This document shows positions 16,733 through 24,360 of a DNA stretch of 64,000 nt, one piece after another. Below the pieces are notes generated by a model. That model made no database searches. It was not told the origin of the DNA and saw only the letters and a program-made list of their open reading frames with translations. Both the position numbers and the translations under genes were made by a program. Source of the stretch: a virus; IMG/VR virus record IMGVR_UViG_3300013126_000012, positions 1-64,000 of that record. One strand, given 5' to 3'. Each line of letters begins with the position of its first letter. The first letter of the stretch is position 1.

Positions 16733-17148
16733 CGTGTTAGATCCTTATCATCTAGAGCTCCACCTGTTACCCAAGCCGTACAACTTCTAGATCCTGCACA
16801 TTTGAAATGAAGAAAATTGCAATATCCCAAATCAGCTTTTTCAACTGTTGCCATGGCATCTACGTTTTTTTCATTGCCTTCGATGCCCTTTTGCATACAC
16901 TTCCACATTTTATCTGAAACATCAAATGCTGCACAATTACCACATTTCATAGTTTTTGCTGTAGTTTCATCTATCTTCCAACGCTTAGCAGCAGTTTTCC
17001 AATAGTTGCCTGGTTTATCTGGATTAGCTGGACCATAATAGTATTTATCAATTGCAGTTTGCCGATTCTTAAGATTCATATCGATGTCCTGTGTTGCAAT
17101 GGGGCAACCTGTTTTTGCTTCAATCAATAAATGTTTTAGCTTTTCCAT
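16729..17148 (-). CDS. Tagged Cys-rich protein (139 aa)
   Basis: Begins MEKLKHLLIE|AKTGC, the shared tag. Nine Cys follow, notably MKCGNCAAFDVS, KMWKCM, GYCNFLHFKC and SRSCTAW. The spacing suggests a metal or Fe-S site reminiscent of HiPIP-like small proteins, though I cannot assign one. YYYGPANPDKPGNYWKTAAK forms a conserved-looking aromatic/proline patch. It shares the operon with the tagged genes on both sides. If packaged, it could bring a redox or metal centre into the cell. That is inference. Confidence 0.65.
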   Translation of the reverse strand: MEKLKHLLIEAKTGCPIATQDIDMNLKNRQTAIDKYYYGPANPDKPGNYWKTAAKRWKIDETTAKTMKCGNCAAFDVSDKMWKCMQKGIEGNEKNVDAMATVEKADLGYCNFLHFKCAGSRSCTAWVTGGALDDKDLTR

Positions 17149-17630
17149 TATTTTCGATGTTTCGAAATCTCTACCACAGCAAGTTGTTTAAGTGCTGCAC
17201 GTTTTGATTTTGGACGTTTAGATAATCTGCGTCCTGATTTAGTAGTAGCAAAATATCCTGCTTCTGTTTTTTCAATGCGTTCTGGCATCATTTGTTTAAG
17301 TTGATCTTTAAATCCAACGGGAACGAATTGTGGTTGTGTGGTATTGCCTCCGAAGCCATGCATTTCATTATCGTGATGCCCTATAGCATTCATTAAGAAA
17401 TCGCCTACTTCTTGAATGTCATCTTTTGAAGTAGCAACATGATCTGCTGCCCAATCGTGCCCATTACTCAACATGCGTTGAACTTGACTCGGATCCATTT
17501 GCAACATGGCATCCACATATTTTTTGATTGTTTTTAAATTGCCAAAAAACATGTAATTGGTGTTTTCGGAATCTTGACATCCGCCTTTGGCTCCGCCGCA
17601 ACCACAACCACATTCGTTCAATCGTTTCAC
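17148..17630 (-). CDS. Hypothetical protein with CGCGC N-terminus (160 aa)
   Basis: Starts with GTG: MKRLNECGCGCGGAKGGC. The Cys/Gly-rich stretch may bind metal, and MKRLNE is a weak echo of the shared tag without the L-x-E. Residues 28-110 are helical with HDWAADHVATSKDDIQEVGD, and the C-terminus is basic (KSGRRLSKRPKSKRAALKQL). The GTG lies 1 nt past the stop of the upstream small membrane protein. No family recognised. Confidence 0.6.
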   Translation of the reverse strand: MKRLNECGCGCGGAKGGCQDSENTNYMFFGNLKTIKKYVDAMLQMDPSQVQRMLSNGHDWAADHVATSKDDIQEVGDFLMNAIGHHDNEMHGFGGNTTQPQFVPVGFKDQLKQMMPERIEKTEAGYFATTKSGRRLSKRPKSKRAALKQLAVVEISKHRK

Positions 17631-17631
17631 G

Positions 17632-17802
17632 TTAGTCCTTTGCTAATACTGACCAGATTGTTCCAGTTAGTGAAATAATGCCGCCGACTATTTCCGTAGC
17701 AGCAGTTTCATCAATAAGTCCTTTGGCAATCAAGATACCACCTACAAATGTTAAGGTGTGTCGAAGAATTCCAAGTAATTGTTCTCGTGTTAAACGTTTC
17801 AT
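17632..17802 (-). CDS. Small two-helix membrane protein, holin-like (56 aa)
   Basis: MKRLTREQLLGILRHTLTFV starts a protein with two hydrophobic segments (LTFVGGILIAKGLI and EIVGGIISLTGTIWSVL) around a short turn, DETAAT. Size, topology and the G-rich helices resemble small phage holins. An AAAGGAACAT ribosome site and an ATATTTATA element precede it, so it may head its own transcript. The main lysis genes lie at 22-23 kb, so this could be a second holin or an unrelated membrane peptide. Confidence 0.6.
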   Translation of the reverse strand: MKRLTREQLLGILRHTLTFVGGILIAKGLIDETAATEIVGGIISLTGTIWSVLAKD

Positions 17803-17816
17803 ATGTTCCTTTTTTA

Positions 17817-17825
17817 TATAAATAT
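17817..17825 (-). promoter_or_regulatory. ATATTTATA element before the small holin-like gene
   Basis: Coding-strand CATATTTATATAAAAAAGGAAC: the 9-mer is followed by AAAGGA 6 nt before the ATG at 17802. It lies 18 nt past the stop of the repeat-rich structural gene. Confidence 0.5.
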
Positions 17826-17842
17826 GATGATTATAATATTAG

Positions 17843-18562
17843 TTAAGTTAATTGAACTCGTTTCCATAGGCCATTATTTGCATTGTATACATATAGGTAT
17901 TCAGTGGCGTCATCCCAATATATTGAACCTGCAACTGGTTGATCTGGTCGATCATTTGGTAATACAAACTTTCCTGTAAACCCAGACCCGCCAAGTCCGG
18001 CCAAGTTTATTATGCCATCTTTATTTGCAGTTAGGTTTGTATTCGTATCAAGTTGTCCAGCAAACCCAACGAGTGATCCAGATATAAATGTTGATCCAGT
18101 AATGGTTAGTGCATTTTGAGCGAATGGGGTGCCTATTCTTAACGACCCCGATACCGCTAATGAACCTGTAATGCCCATCGACCCTGTTACTTGAGCTGAA
18201 CCTGTAAACGGAAAGCCTACTCCCGAACCTCCACCTGCATTAAGAGCAAATGATGCTGTTACTGCATATGATGAACTCAATGCCGATAATGCATAACTTG
18301 ATGTGGCTGGAACGTTACTAGCAAATGATGCTGTGGTTGCATAAGAAGCACTCAATGCAGTTGTAGCAAATGATGCTGTTAAAGCACTAGTAGCAAATGA
18401 TGCCGTGCCTGTTAGAGTGCCAACTAACGATCCACTAAATGAACCTGTTGCAACAACGGTTGTAGTTGTGCTAGTTCCATCCAATGCATCAATGATATTT
18501 GTTATGTGCGTAGGTTGTATCGTTCCGCCGCCGGTGATACCCGTTCTACTTATTGTTCCCAT
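17843..18562 (-). CDS. Repeat-rich structural (fibre-like) protein
   Basis: A 239-residue Ser/Thr/Ala/Gly-rich protein. Residues about 40-115 are repeats of the type T-A-S-F-A-T-S/T-A-L and S-A-S-Y-A-T-T. At DNA level a 15-nt block GCAAATGATGCTGTT-like recurs about five times between 18245 and 18420. Residues 120-165 are G-S-x-x-x-G-S-L beta-repeats (GSMGITGSLAVSGSLRIG), and the end YWDDATEYLYVYNANNGLW resembles phage fibre/attachment C-termini. I have seen this repeat style in uncultured tailed-phage structural proteins. It is likely a tail fibre or virion decoration protein. Confidence 0.75.
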   Translation of the reverse strand: MGTISRTGITGGGTIQPTHITNIIDALDGTSTTTTVVATGSFSGSLVGTLTGTASFATSALTASFATTALSASYATTASFASNVPATSSYALSALSSSYAVTASFALNAGGGSGVGFPFTGSAQVTGSMGITGSLAVSGSLRIGTPFAQNALTITGSTFISGSLVGFAGQLDTNTNLTANKDGIINLAGLGGSGFTGKFVLPNDRPDQPVAGSIYWDDATEYLYVYNANNGLWKRVQLT

Positions 18563-18743
18563 TTACGTCCTTGTTTCGTTTTTTGTATATTGGCCAATTC
18601 TTTGTTTTTTCGTTGAGCCACGCTTGTCGTTCATCACAACCACAATCTTCATCTAAAAGTTTAGCAATTTGTTCTGCTAATTTATCTAAACGAGTTGCAC
18701 TTGTTATGCGTTTGATATCATCGCCTAATCCTTTACTTGACAT
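18546..18743 (-). CDS. Small conserved phage protein with DCGCDER motif (65 aa)
   Basis: With the start at 18743 it reads MSSKGLGDDIKRITSATRLD, and later LLDEDCGCDERQAWLN. The GLGDxIxxIT...EDCGCDxR pattern is one I recall from small proteins of Bacteroidota phages, near structural genes. The Cys pair may bind metal. It overlaps the repeat-rich gene by 17 nt. A slightly longer frame starts at 18755. Confidence 0.65.
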   Translation of the reverse strand: MSSKGLGDDIKRITSATRLDKLAEQIAKLLDEDCGCDERQAWLNEKTKNWPIYKKRNKDVNGNNK

Positions 18744-19770
18744 ATTTACTCCCATTTCTTATTTTGTTTAATAATTGCATCATAACCGTTTGCCATTGAG
18801 GCGTATGTGGTATTTCAAATACTCGAGTGCCCGGATATGTATAAGATTGTTCCGGATGCATCAATTGCATATGGCCCGTATCATCAATGCCTAATACTTT
18901 ATATGGTACCCGTTGCATTGTAATTTGATTACCCGGTATCATGGTACATCGTCCGGGATGTTTCCATTGTCCTTGCGAATCAGAAACGCCGCCGGTTTTT
19001 TTAATAATCATGTTCCATTCTGTTTCTGATAATACGCGTTGTTTTGTTACGTGTTGAGCTAACGATTCGAGTACCGATTCATCCATAATCATTTGACTCA
19101 TTGAAGATTGCTGTAACATTTCTTTTAATCTATCTACTAAACCTTTATTACGAAGATATTTAAATGCTAAATTTTCAATTGAATATTCACCAGCTGCATC
19201 TAATCCAGTTTTGCGCAAATTCTGCAATTTTATCAATAATCGTTTTATTTTTTTATTAATATTTGGATCTTGCATTGATAACTGTTCAATTTCATGTACA
19301 TATGGTTGTGCTTTTTGCTGAATCAAATCATCATCAATTGAAATAACATCTGCATTTGGTTTTTGAATCCATTTGTTTTTCATCAACGAAAATATTCCTA
19401 CCGAACCATGCAAATCTTGATTTGAATCTTGTGCATATAATTCAATATCCATTCCTTTGAATTTTAATGGATATTTTGAACTCCATATACTTTTTTTAGC
19501 ACGAAGGTAATTTTCTACTAAAAATAAATTGCTTCCAATTTCTAAATAATTTACAATAATATGAATATCAATATCGCTATTATCCGTCCAATTATAATTT
19601 GCATTGCTACCAATTAGTACAATATCTATTATCGATGCATCAATTTCTAAAAACTTATAGAATTCATTTGCAATCTTTAAAAAGCCACTACGAACTTTAT
19701 CTGGCATCGTTTGATCAGATGTCCAAAGCTTTGGATTAAGTTCATTATGTGTTTGATATTCATGTAACAT
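18733..19770 (-). CDS. Nucleotidyltransferase-fold protein (345 aa)
   Basis: Residues about 45-80 contain IVLIGSNANYNWTDNSDIDI, the G-S...S-D-I-D motif of the polymerase-beta nucleotidyltransferase superfamily, with a further acidic residue in GMDIELY. The middle is helical, and the C-terminus (about 255-345) is a separate beta-rich part beginning KKTGGVSDSQGQWKHPGRCT. The reaction would be transfer of a nucleotide to protein, RNA or a small molecule. Location among virion and tagged genes is unusual. It could modify a host molecule on entry. No tag is visible. Confidence 0.7.
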   Translation of the reverse strand: MLHEYQTHNELNPKLWTSDQTMPDKVRSGFLKIANEFYKFLEIDASIIDIVLIGSNANYNWTDNSDIDIHIIVNYLEIGSNLFLVENYLRAKKSIWSSKYPLKFKGMDIELYAQDSNQDLHGSVGIFSLMKNKWIQKPNADVISIDDDLIQQKAQPYVHEIEQLSMQDPNINKKIKRLLIKLQNLRKTGLDAAGEYSIENLAFKYLRNKGLVDRLKEMLQQSSMSQMIMDESVLESLAQHVTKQRVLSETEWNMIIKKTGGVSDSQGQWKHPGRCTMIPGNQITMQRVPYKVLGIDDTGHMQLMHPEQSYTYPGTRVFEIPHTPQWQTVMMQLLNKIRNGSKYVK

Positions 19771-21632
19771 TAATCAATATCCAATTGTTTTTTCAATGTT
19801 TCAATTTCATCATCAGACCAACCCATTTCTTGCAATTTAGCTAATTTTTCGGAGGTAGTGCCCGGAGCATTAAGAAAATCATTTTTAATTGTCGACAGTT
19901 CTGCTTCCGGTTGATTTGTTTGTACAACTTCGCCGCCCGGTACTGTTTCATCCGGACTCAATATATCGCCAACTGCCGATACAACTGTTCCAACTACTCC
20001 GGCCGTTGCAAGCTGCGGAGCAATGTTTTGTCCTTTTTTATATGCATCAACTATATACTTGTTAAATCCATAAAAAATAGCTGGCATAATTACGCCTTGC
20101 GGATTGTCTTCGGTATCAATTCCTAATTTTTCTCCTAAATCTTGAATTTCATTTGAAACAATATCTAAATTCTTTGGATTTGAAAGTCGATATGAATCCA
20201 GTTTAAATATTCTAGCAAACATATCAGGTGCACCTGTTTTAAATACAGCACCCGGTCTAAATATATTTGAAGCTTGTTGAAATGCATCACCAATAAATGC
20301 CATATAATATGGATTTTCAGCATTAGCTGCACGTCGTGCAATTCCATTTGAAACTTGTTTATAACGCAATGGATCGCTTTTTTTCAATTGATTTAACCAT
20401 TCAGTCATACCTCTTGTTTTTCTTCGCCAAATGTTTGCTGGTATTCCTAATCGCGAAAGTTCTGCCGCATTCATACCCGGTGTTGATTTTAATATACCTG
20501 CAAGCGTTAAAGGACTTTTTTCTAATTTTTTTATAAATCGGGTATCCATTGTTTGTTTTAACAAATTCATTTCTCGTTTTGAAATTCCTAATTTTCTTAT
20601 CAAATTAATTGCAGCCTCAGATCCTCCGGCTGTAAATAATGCTAAGCCACTTCGGCCGATTACTGTAGTATAATTTATAACACCACCGGCACCCTTCTTT
20701 CCAACGTCAGCTATTTTATCAACAACTTTTCCAATAAATGAACGTTCAATCGGCGTTACTGTTAAATTACGGACCGTATCAGAAACATCGTCCATTTGTT
20801 TTGCTACTGCTCTACCGTTAACGCCGAATGCTTGAATTGCTAATTGATTTTTACGAACATATGCTGAGCCTCGTTTTAATAGTTTGGCAATTTCATCGCC
20901 TTTTCTAGCCATTGTTCGCAATTGAATTGAACTCAATCTGCCCGTACGGGCAGCTTCTCGATAAAAGTTTGCTAAATCATTAACGCTACCCGTTGCAGCT
21001 TTTGCCCAGATCTTTTCAGCTTTATACAACCCACCTAATGCTTCGATTGAACCCTTTAAACCTAATTTTATTCCAGACCCAACTACTGGTATGATGGCTA
21101 CTAAAGATAAAGAACCATCGATCCATTTACCGCGAGCAAAATATATAATAGCATTAATTGCATCGATAATATCACCATATCCTGGTATAAATCCTAACCA
21201 ATCTAATACGGTTTGAAAGATATCAATTTCATACATTTCAGAATCTTTATCTCGCTTTCGTTCTACTTCTTTAAATCGATCGCCTAAAGATTTTGTTGAA
21301 TCTAATTTAGTATCTTTTTCTATTGTATTTACAACCAATTGGTTGCCATCGATACTTAATGCGGCTGTGGGGCCTGTTCCGGTAAATATCCACGATGTTT
21401 GTTTTTTTGAATTTTTTATATATGCAGTACCATCATCCATAATATAAACCAAACCCAAGTTTGGATCGGTTAATTCATATGTTTCTGCATTATTAACATA
21501 TAATACTTTAGCATCTGAATTCTGTAAATATTTATCAACAGCTGACCAATTAGATACTGCTTCTGACAATTGCAAACGAACTTGCGCAAGTTCTTCAGAA
21601 ATTATTTGTTTTATATATGATTTATTGTACAT
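19770..21632 (-). CDS. Large putative internal virion protein with pretoxin-like region
   Basis: A 620-residue protein. The N-terminus MYNKSYIKQIISEELAQV has an I-S-E and then L-S-E, which fit the L/I-x-E cleavage pattern, though it lacks the MIRLK core. Residues about 140-190 (LDWLGFIPGYGDIIDAINAI, then SLVAIIPVVGSGIK) resemble the hydrophobic pretoxin segment placed before toxin domains in polymorphic toxins. The rest is helical and basic, with amphipathic stretches, ending in LQEMGWSDDEIETLKKQLD. Size and membrane-active segment suggest an ejected or membrane-penetrating virion protein. This is inferred. It overlaps the next gene by 1 nt. Confidence 0.6.
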   Translation of the reverse strand: MYNKSYIKQIISEELAQVRLQLSEAVSNWSAVDKYLQNSDAKVLYVNNAETYELTDPNLGLVYIMDDGTAYIKNSKKQTSWIFTGTGPTAALSIDGNQLVVNTIEKDTKLDSTKSLGDRFKEVERKRDKDSEMYEIDIFQTVLDWLGFIPGYGDIIDAINAIIYFARGKWIDGSLSLVAIIPVVGSGIKLGLKGSIEALGGLYKAEKIWAKAATGSVNDLANFYREAARTGRLSSIQLRTMARKGDEIAKLLKRGSAYVRKNQLAIQAFGVNGRAVAKQMDDVSDTVRNLTVTPIERSFIGKVVDKIADVGKKGAGGVINYTTVIGRSGLALFTAGGSEAAINLIRKLGISKREMNLLKQTMDTRFIKKLEKSPLTLAGILKSTPGMNAAELSRLGIPANIWRRKTRGMTEWLNQLKKSDPLRYKQVSNGIARRAANAENPYYMAFIGDAFQQASNIFRPGAVFKTGAPDMFARIFKLDSYRLSNPKNLDIVSNEIQDLGEKLGIDTEDNPQGVIMPAIFYGFNKYIVDAYKKGQNIAPQLATAGVVGTVVSAVGDILSPDETVPGGEVVQTNQPEAELSTIKNDFLNAPGTTSEKLAKLQEMGWSDDEIETLKKQLDID

Positions 21633-21656
21633 AATATCTTTTTTAAATAAATATCA

Positions 21657-22004
21657 TTACTTCCAAAAGAGCTGTACTAAAATAAGTGACAGCGCTAACA
21701 TTAATGATACTGCAGTTTTTAGATTGATTGCCTCACCTTTAAACATGTATGTCATTATGGTAAAAATAAAGATACCTGCAACAAATGATGTAAATCGTCC
21801 AGGCCAAAATTGTCCTCCGAAGCCTGATACTGCATAACGAGTTGCTTCCATAAACGCCCATGTTATAGGAACTCCTAAAAACATTAAACCTAATTTATAG
21901 TTTCTTGCCCACTGCCAAAGCAATGGTCCATTTACTTGAACCCAAACAACAATTTGACCCAATAAGAATATTGTTATTGATAGTGCAATGTGTCGATAAT
22001 TCAT
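21657..22004 (-). CDS. Four-helix membrane protein, DMT/EamA-like (115 aa)
   Basis: With the ATG at 22004 (ATGA overlap with the amidase stop) it reads MNYRHIALSITIFLLGQIVV. Four hydrophobic segments alternate with short loops; RYAVSGFGGQFWPGRFTSF lies in the middle and TAVSLMLALSLILVQLFWK ends it. It resembles half-size drug/metabolite transporters, but in a lysis cassette a holin or antiholin role is equally possible. The next gene downstream has its own ATATTTATT-type element. Confidence 0.6.
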   Translation of the reverse strand: MNYRHIALSITIFLLGQIVVWVQVNGPLLWQWARNYKLGLMFLGVPITWAFMEATRYAVSGFGGQFWPGRFTSFVAGIFIFTIMTYMFKGEAINLKTAVSLMLALSLILVQLFWK

Positions 22005-22681
22005 TGCAAAGATTTTAGCATTGCAATCATACGAGGACAAGGATAAATGTCCGATTTATCTTTGCGATAAGAATTATGAGTATAAACACCCCGTTCTCCT
22101 TGTAAAGCTCGTGTTGATACTGTCCATAAGTCATCGTGTCGGTATGTTAAGTCAATGCCATACGTTTCATTCCAATATACCAATAATTGACGAGTTGATT
22201 CAATTTGTGCATCAGTATATCGATGATAAAATTTATGTCCTTTATAAGGTGTTTCTAATTCAGTTACTTGATCGGCAGATATTTCTCGATCTACATAGTT
22301 ATAAAATTTGCCATTAACTCGATCCAATGGCCCCCAGTTACAAATCTCAATACCAATTGCATGTTTATCTAATGCTCGGTATGGTAAACCTTTTGATTTG
22401 AATACATCTGGTTTGATTCCTAGATGATACCCCCAATGCTTAGATGAAAATGCTTGACAAATTTCACCATCATATGTATCTTTTGATTGACCTTTGCCTG
22501 AAATTGTAACGCAAGTTGCAATGCGACCTCTATCATCCGTATCCCACATTCTAATAGTTCCAACGCCAGAAGAGTTACCTGCAGTATGATGAAGTACAAT
22601 TTGTTTCTTTTCGGTTGCTTCTTTTATGTATTGCGATTCTCGCAATGGAACTTGTTTGATTTTTGATGTATCTAGTTTCAT
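22001..22681 (-). CDS. N-acetylmuramoyl-L-alanine amidase (Amidase_2)
   Basis: A 226-residue endolysin candidate. Zinc ligands are expected in IVLHHTAGN (His about 32) and in the C-terminal THNSYRKDKSDIYPCPRM, where H and the D-x-x-P element match the T7-lysozyme/PGRP family. HAIGIEICNWG and the Tyr in KFYNYV fit the family core. It cuts the bond between MurNAc and the peptide stem. It is encoded 3 nt past the holin-like gene and overlaps the four-helix membrane gene, forming a lysis cassette. No signal peptide, so release needs a holin. Confidence 0.9.
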   Translation of the reverse strand: MKLDTSKIKQVPLRESQYIKEATEKKQIVLHHTAGNSSGVGTIRMWDTDDRGRIATCVTISGKGQSKDTYDGEICQAFSSKHWGYHLGIKPDVFKSKGLPYRALDKHAIGIEICNWGPLDRVNGKFYNYVDREISADQVTELETPYKGHKFYHRYTDAQIESTRQLLVYWNETYGIDLTYRHDDLWTVSTRALQGERGVYTHNSYRKDKSDIYPCPRMIAMLKSLQ

Positions 22682-22684
22682 AAC

Positions 22685-23137
22685 TTAATCTTTTTGTCTT
22701 TTACCTTTATGTAAATCAATTTTATCTAATATGTCTGTTAGTAATTTGCCTTCAATGAATCCTGCCATTGAAGCATTTTTCAAAGCACTAATGATTTGGA
22801 AGAATACAAATGGTAACAATATTGTTTCACTCAGCCAACTTGTTCCTGGAAATCCTTTTTCGATAATTAACAACGTTGTTAAAAACATGATCCAAACTAT
22901 ACCAGTTCTTAAAATTTTAAGAGCTTTATATGTTTTAAATCCTTCCTTTCGAGTTCCTGCAATAATTCCGAATATACCATCTAATGCTACAGTAACAACG
23001 ATTGCTAAGTATTGTTCTGCATTATCCATGGTTAGATTTAATAAATACGTGCAAAGAAATGATACTGTTGTTGCTACTGACATCAATAATCCTGTTTTCA
23101 TTCTACTCATACCTTTTTCATACAGTTGGTTCATCAT
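22685..23137 (-). CDS. Holin, phage_holin_4-like
   Basis: A 150-residue membrane protein with about four hydrophobic helices. The second region, VVTVALDGIFGIIAGTRKEG, and the later LPFVFFQIISALKNASMAGF correspond to the D-x-x-x-G and E/Q-x-x-S-x-x-x-N elements of the phage_holin_4 family. The C-terminus is charged (DKIDLHKGKRQKD). Directly followed by the amidase. A start at 23110 (MSRMKTGL) is also possible. Confidence 0.7.
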   Translation of the reverse strand: MMNQLYEKGMSRMKTGLLMSVATTVSFLCTYLLNLTMDNAEQYLAIVVTVALDGIFGIIAGTRKEGFKTYKALKILRTGIVWIMFLTTLLIIEKGFPGTSWLSETILLPFVFFQIISALKNASMAGFIEGKLLTDILDKIDLHKGKRQKD

Positions 23138-23414
23138 CTTGTTTCTTTTGTTGGTTTGAAAACTTGTCTACTACAGTTCCAAACATGGCAGCAATAACAA
23201 TATATTCTATAGCATCAACTAAATATTCTGCAGGTGCAATAGATTTTGAATAAAGAGCGTTAACAAACATTATAACAAGCAAAGACACAAATCCAACTAC
23301 GCCGATAACACGTTTAGACGATACATCGCCTGATCGAGCATCTGATAACATGCGTTGAAAAAAGTTTTTGCTTTTACTCAATGTATTCCTTAGTTTTGAT
23401 AACATTTGTTTCAT
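23118..23414 (-). CDS. Small membrane protein of the lysis cassette (98 aa)
   Basis: A basic N-terminus (MKQMLSKLRNTLSKSKNFFQ) precedes two hydrophobic helices, VIGVVGFVSLLVIMFVNALY and AIEYIVIAAMFGTVV, then a charged tail (QQKKQDDEPTV). It overlaps the holin gene by 20 nt and the truncated dehydrogenase-like frame by 4 nt. Could be a second holin or antiholin. No family assigned. Confidence 0.6.
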   Translation of the reverse strand: MKQMLSKLRNTLSKSKNFFQRMLSDARSGDVSSKRVIGVVGFVSLLVIMFVNALYSKSIAPAEYLVDAIEYIVIAAMFGTVVDKFSNQQKKQDDEPTV

Positions 23415-23587
23415 GTATAAATATGATGTTGATTCAGTTTAATTAGATTTTTTTCATAAGTATTAATGTTCATTATGGTAATTTTAAGATTCCCTAATTC
23501 AAATTGCTCACCTGTTTGTGCTGAGAATCCGAATTCTACTGCGGATCCTACAAATCCTTTTCCAATAATACCAATTTTTAATTTCAT
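23411..23587 (-). pseudogene. Truncated UDP-sugar dehydrogenase-like remnant (58 aa)
   Basis: MKLKIGIIGKGFVGSAVEFG is a typical first strand and G-x-G-x-x-G dinucleotide-binding turn of UDP-glucose/GDP-mannose dehydrogenases. After about 25 residues the similarity ends, and the frame closes at residue 58. The full enzymes are about 400 residues, so this is a remnant or a small derived protein. It is still joined to both neighbours by ATGA overlaps, so it is probably translated. It lies exactly where the sugar operon meets the lysis genes, which fits a deletion of the operon's end. Confidence 0.65.
23416..23424 (-). promoter_or_regulatory. ATATTTATA element before the lysis cassette
   Basis: The 9-mer sits 2 nt before the ATG at 23414, inside the last codons of the remnant gene. 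If it is a promoter core, the transcript would be almost leaderless, so this copy may be coincidental. Confidence 0.3.
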
Positions 23588-24360
23588 AATGTTACTATAA
23601 ATTTTTGATTTGTTTGTGGATTAGAATAAATGGGGCTTCCCCATTTGTATTTAGCATATTCATGCCCAGCAATTTCCGAATTAATTCGTTGCTGTTCTTT
23701 TTCAGGTGTCATGGTTGTTAATGAAACAAAATGATAAAAATGCAAATTCCACGTTCTAATCATTTTTAAACCTGACATAGAACATTTTAAAAAGAAGTCC
23801 CAATCTGCTACCATACCCATTTCATAATTTTCATCCCATCCGCCTAAACGAATATAATCATACTTATTTATGAATATAGGTAATGTAGATCCACTTTCAT
23901 CTTGTTTATCGCCAGATGCATAATGATAATCAAATTGCCAAAATGCTTCTAAATCAAATGTTTTAGGATCTCTGCCTAGATCTTCTATAATAAATTGTTT
24001 AAATATGCTAGCATATGGTTCAATTTGATTAGGCGTAATTACCGAATTCGGTTCCCATTCTTCTTCTAGTGTTGTATCCCAAAATCTAGGAAATACATTA
24101 TCATCATTTACTATTAATATTTTATCATATTTAGCATTATATACGCCTAGGTTAGTTCCCCGACATAGACCTTGATTAATTTCTAAATTCAGTATATCAA
24201 TTGAATGTTTCCATCGTTCTAAAACATCTTTATTTAAGTCATAAAAGCCATCAACAACAACTATTATTTGATTTTTATTACGTTGGCCAGTAATAGCTGA
24301 TTTTAAGCACAAATCTAAAGCATCTGGACTTTTATATGTTGGTATAATTACTGATATCAT
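23584..24360 (-). CDS. Family 2 glycosyltransferase
   Basis: A 258-residue GT-A enzyme. MISVIIPTYKSPDALDLCLK is the usual start, IVVVDGF the nucleotide-contact strand, ILIVNDDNVFP the D-x-D metal site, and GGWDENYEMGMVADWDFFLK the acceptor/catalytic region with the E/D-D pattern. It transfers a sugar from a nucleotide donor to a growing glycan. The ATG at 24360 overlaps the upstream stop (ATGA). First of the left end of the surface-glycan operon. Confidence 0.88.
   Translation of the reverse strand: MISVIIPTYKSPDALDLCLKSAITGQRNKNQIIVVVDGFYDLNKDVLERWKHSIDILNLEINQGLCRGTNLGVYNAKYDKILIVNDDNVFPRFWDTTLEEEWEPNSVITPNQIEPYASIFKQFIIEDLGRDPKTFDLEAFWQFDYHYASGDKQDESGSTLPIFINKYDYIRLGGWDENYEMGMVADWDFFLKCSMSGLKMIRTWNLHFYHFVSLTTMTPEKEQQRINSEIAGHEYAKYKWGSPIYSNPQTNQKFIVTL

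Noticed and set aside
17148-17630. Inclusion in the tagged-protein family
   Set aside because: MKRLNECGCG keeps only M-x-R-L and has no L-x-E near residue 10.
18240-18430. CRISPR-like repeat array
   Set aside because: The repeats are inside a coding frame, short, imperfect and translate to a regular peptide repeat.
22731-23159. Plus-strand frame antisense to the holin
   Set aside because: Hydrophobic only because the opposite strand encodes membrane helices; no supporting signals.
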